Shown one piece after another: positions 61,101 to 64,000 of a stretch of DNA of 64,000 nt. Below the pieces are notes generated by a model. That model saw only the letters and a list, made by a program, of their open reading frames with translations, was not told where the DNA came from and did not search any database. The DNA is taken from NCBI GenBank assembly GCA_002914845.1, contig JXTC01000467.1, positions 140,326 to 204,325 of the forward strand, written 5' to 3'. Source of the stretch: Trema orientale (Eukaryota > Streptophyta > Magnoliopsida > Rosales > Cannabaceae). Position numbers and translations under genes: made by a program. Numbering within the stretch: position 1 is the stretch's first letter; every line of letters starts with the position of its first letter.

Positions 61101-63351
61101 AAATTTCATATGTTAAACAAGTCCAATAAGACTAGCTAACCAATACGCTTAGTAGCACTATTTTAACTAAACCAGAGTAAAAGATCTTCTCATTACTCAT
61201 TAGTAAAATTCCATATTACCTTCTCCACATAGGAGCGAACCATGTTTTCGATGTCTTGAACAATACTCTCTGGTTGTCCTTCTGCAAATAACATACATCT
61301 CTTGCTTAATTATGCAGCAAAGGAAGTAAACATAAAATATGAATCCTAATAACACTTCGAAAAAATAGCAACAGTAAAGGAAATATACCTACAGCAACCT
61401 TGGTTAGACCAGGCAAATCTATCAATGTTAAATTGACAACTGCCAAAAGATAAATCATGATTGTCAGATAATAGATAGGAATATAATGGACAATTCACGC
61501 ATCAAGGAAAATGTAAATATCTACATATTTTGTGCAACTTTTAGAGTAATAACCACACTGAATAGCCGTGTTACGAAATTGGTTTGACATCAGGTTTCGA
61601 ACATAAATCACAAGAACCGCACTGAAAAAAGCAAATCAACTATTCACTTGTCCAAGTTGTTGGAGTCTATTAACCAAGATTAAACCAATCAATGCACAAG
61701 TCAAGCGCAGAAATGACCTAATTCTAAATGGAAAACCAACAATGACAAGAACGCAAAAACTGATTACTGTTTAAATGAATCATAAAATCAAAATAATTTT
61801 TTATTAAGCCTCTCTCGAAAATACAAAGACCACTTTGTAATGGGATGAAATGCACTTCATAAAACCAAAATAAAGATTTTCTCTGAAAGTGTCAATTGTC
61901 ATCCTACAATGGTGATGGCAATATACATATAACTCATGAGGACACAACACAGTAACAACTAACAAGATGCTTGGTAGAAAAGCGAAAATTAAAAAAGTCC
62001 AGTCTGGCTTTACCGTTTGGGGAATGAATACTGAGCTGAATGGGAGCCGGAGAAATCTGTTTCGACCTCCCAGTAATTCTGTCAGTTTCCTCCTGAATTT
62101 CCTTCCGAACATCAGCTGTGCAAAGAAAACAAATATCAAACAAAACAAGTGAAATTGGAATTTATTTAAAAAATTGTAAGAAATGACAAACTATTCAGTA
62201 TTTAACAAGTTTTGAAGACTTAAACCAACAAAAGAAGAAACATCAAACATACCGAAATCAGTGAATCTTTTCCCTGGTGAGTGAAGAAACTCTGCATACT
62301 CTTGTAGACCCTGTTCAGTTTTGTACAGCTGCAAAACTAATGGTCTCCTGGTGACAATTCCTGAAAATCCCTTTTTTTTTTATAAGAATTCAAGGATATA
62401 GAACTTAACTTATACAGTGTAGTAAAGTATAAGAAATTATAGTGTCTAATTTCAAATTAATTGAAATCTAACTACCTTCCCAATTGTGTTAGACGCTTCT
62501 AAATTCTTTTTCAGGTTACTTTTTCCCTTGTATTTTCCCATAAACCAAACAACACTAACAAACCACACACTTTCTCTCTGAATTTTCCCTTTCATTCGTT
62601 CTATTTTCGTTTTAATCATTTGGGTTCCAAAAATTGTCAAACATATGAATTTATTTAAGTTATCTACTCCACTCCACCACCCTAAAAAGAGAGAAATAAA
62701 TAAATAAATAATAAAACATCGTTCCCAAATCCCAATACGCTGAGAAAAGTAGTTTGACTTGGTTGACTTTTCCTTTCTTTCTTCCTTTCTTTCTTTCTTT
62801 CTTTCTTTCTTTGTTTCTTCTCTACTTAACATAGATCAACAGTTGACTTTAAACTTTTCAATTTTTTTTTATCCTGATATTCTAACAAACTATAAATTAA
62901 TTAATAATAATAAATGGCAGATATTCAACAACATAAATATTCTTCTACACTTCATTTTCCTTCCGCTTTCGCAGCAACCAAACAGAACCCATTCGTGTGT
63001 GCATATAAAATATATTATAACTTTTTTCCCAAAAAAAAAAAAAAACCAAAAACTCGAAACCTGATCCCCTGGGAAGAAAATCACGGCCGACGATGCTCTC
63101 CAAAACGGAGGACTTTCCAGAACTCTACATACAAAAATCCAAAAACTCAAGCCACTACATCCAAAATTCAAAATTTAAATTTAAATTCAAATTCAAAAGA
63201 AAATCTTGAAAACCTGGCCTCCGACGACGGCGACGGAAGGAAGAGATTCCCAGAGAGTAGGCAAAGCAGAGTCACCGCCATGGTCACCGAGGACCGTACA
63301 AGCCCTCTGAATCCGGTTGACGAGTCCAATCAAGCTCTCCATGGTCGCCAT
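58114..63351 (-). CDS. DRP1E: Dynamin-related GTPase, DRP1 class (DRP1E/DRP1C type)
   Basis: Fifteen exons join in frame: 63351-63214, 63124-63061, 62360-62253, 62115-62014, 61439-61389, 61281-61220, 61084-60994, 60883-60819, 60596-60402, 60281-60162, 60071-60001, 59602-59377, 58941-58891, 58790-58422, 58242-58114, giving 613 residues. The GTPase domain shows the P-loop GGQSSGKSS (split across exons 1/2), the G2 Thr in [17 protein letters not shown] and TKLDLMDKG. The middle domain follows ([28 protein letters not shown]), then the GTPase effector domain ([20 protein letters not shown]) and an end reading [17 protein letters not shown]. There is no PH or proline-rich domain, as in DRP1. DRP1 proteins act at the cell plate and plasma membrane in clathrin-mediated membrane traffic. 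[18 protein letters not shown] and the C-terminus favour DRP1E over DRP1A. Confidence 0.96.
62773..62815. repeat. (TTTC)n microsatellite in DRP1 intron 2
   Basis: A run of CTTT/TTTC units with two interruptions lies in the 700-bp second intron. Confidence 0.85.
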
Positions 63352-63699
63352 TTGGCTGTCCACAACGCCGCCACGTGGCTCGTCCACTGAGGTGTTGGTG
63401 GGCCGGAAAAACGAAACGACGACGAGAAGGAGAGAGACGAGGAAGAGGTAGAAGAAGAAGATGGTGATGACGACCAGGAAAGCTATTTTGCTTTTCTTAT
63501 TTTTTTCCCCTTTTAATTTTAATAAAAATAGAGAATATAATAAAATATTAGAAATATTAATATTAGAGGCGGTTTCTTTCTTTCTTTGCTTTTCTTTTTC
63601 TGGGTTGCGACTAGTGGAGAGTGGCCAGTGGGTATGGTGTGGGGTAGATAGAGAAGAGTTTGGGGGTGAGAGAAATGAAGAATGAATGTTGTGATGCCT

Positions 63700-63727
63700 C
63701 ACGTGACCCCCTTTTTTTATATTCCAC
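63700..63727 (-). promoter_or_regulatory. Possible core promoter of the DRP1 gene (TATA and G-box)
   Basis: On the minus strand AATATAAAAAAAG lies at about 63726-63714 and is followed by GGTCACGTGAGG, whose CACGTG (63705-63700) is a G-box core. Transcription would start roughly 340 bp before the ATG at 63351, giving a long leader. The positions are plausible but unproven; the rest of 63352-64000 is AT-rich with no further gene. Confidence 0.4.
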
Positions 63728-64000
63728 AATATAATTAATAATGTGAGAATATTACAGTAGTTGCAACTTACACTTATTTTGAATTCTGTCGATATCTTTT
63801 TTCTTCCTTTTTTGTGTTTTTTTCTTTATTCCTTCTTAGCTTAAAGACTTAAAAAAAAAAAAAAAAAAACTAAAAAAGAGATAAGAATGTGAAAGGGTTT
63901 GAAAGTTTTTGAATTTTAGACTTTTGGCGGGCTCAATGTCATATCTGTTGCCCCTTTGCTTTGCCACTACATAATTACAATATTTGCCATTATTAATAAC

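Noticed and set aside
62914-63390. 158-residue plus-strand frame over the DRP1 first exons
   Set aside because: It is antisense to well-defined DRP1 exons 1 and 2 and lacks any domain.

Overview
The window is nuclear DNA of a flowering plant, most likely a eudicot. Genes have many short exons with GT..AG introns, the intergenic DNA is AT-rich, and miniature transposons and tRNA-derived SINEs are abundant. The gene set (PLS-type PPR proteins, an expansin-like B protein, an SGPP-type HAD phosphatase, a DRP1-class dynamin) is plant-typical. I cannot name the species. One ambiguous base (n) lies at 39158.

Layout. 1-1089 (+): 3' part of a PPR gene cut by the window edge. 2327-4887 (-): alpha/gamma-adaptin-binding protein p34 (AAGAB) homolog, six exons. 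7917-12725 (+): splicing factor BUD13, nine exons. 12726-17711: gene-free repeat DNA. 17712-25391: a 7.7 kb Mutator-like element (MULE) with ~350 bp terminal inverted repeats and a perfect 9-bp target duplication; it holds two convergent, damaged Ulp1/SENP-like cysteine-protease genes and no recognisable transposase. 25435-26528: a second, degenerate inverted-repeat element ending 65 bp before the next gene. 26594-28528 (+): intronless PPR gene. 29985-31426 (-): expansin-like B gene, five exons. 31427-45004: 13.6 kb without a supported gene, full of MITEs, SINE-like pieces and unusual palindromic arrays. 45005-47886 and 54700-57070 (both +): tandem duplicates of an SGPP-type HAD phosphatase with identical intron positions, separated by 6.8 kb carrying SINEs and MULE-type MITEs. 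58114-63351 (-): dynamin-related GTPase of the DRP1E/DRP1C type, fifteen exons.

The genes are independent eukaryotic loci, not a pathway cluster. The one functional pairing is loose: AAGAB (adaptor complex assembly) and DRP1 (vesicle scission) both serve clathrin trafficking, which I take as coincidence. The two SGPP copies are the only clear local gene duplication. All multi-exon models were built by hand; each closes in frame across every intron (AAGAB 414 aa, BUD13 551 aa, EXLB 256 aa, SGPP copies 254 and 251 aa, DRP1 613 aa).

The least ordinary items are the MULE with two convergent Ulp1-like genes, the short MITEs that share its outermost bases and 9-bp target duplications, and a recurring family of AT-rich inverted repeats around arrays of GGTTTC/GTTACT palindromes.
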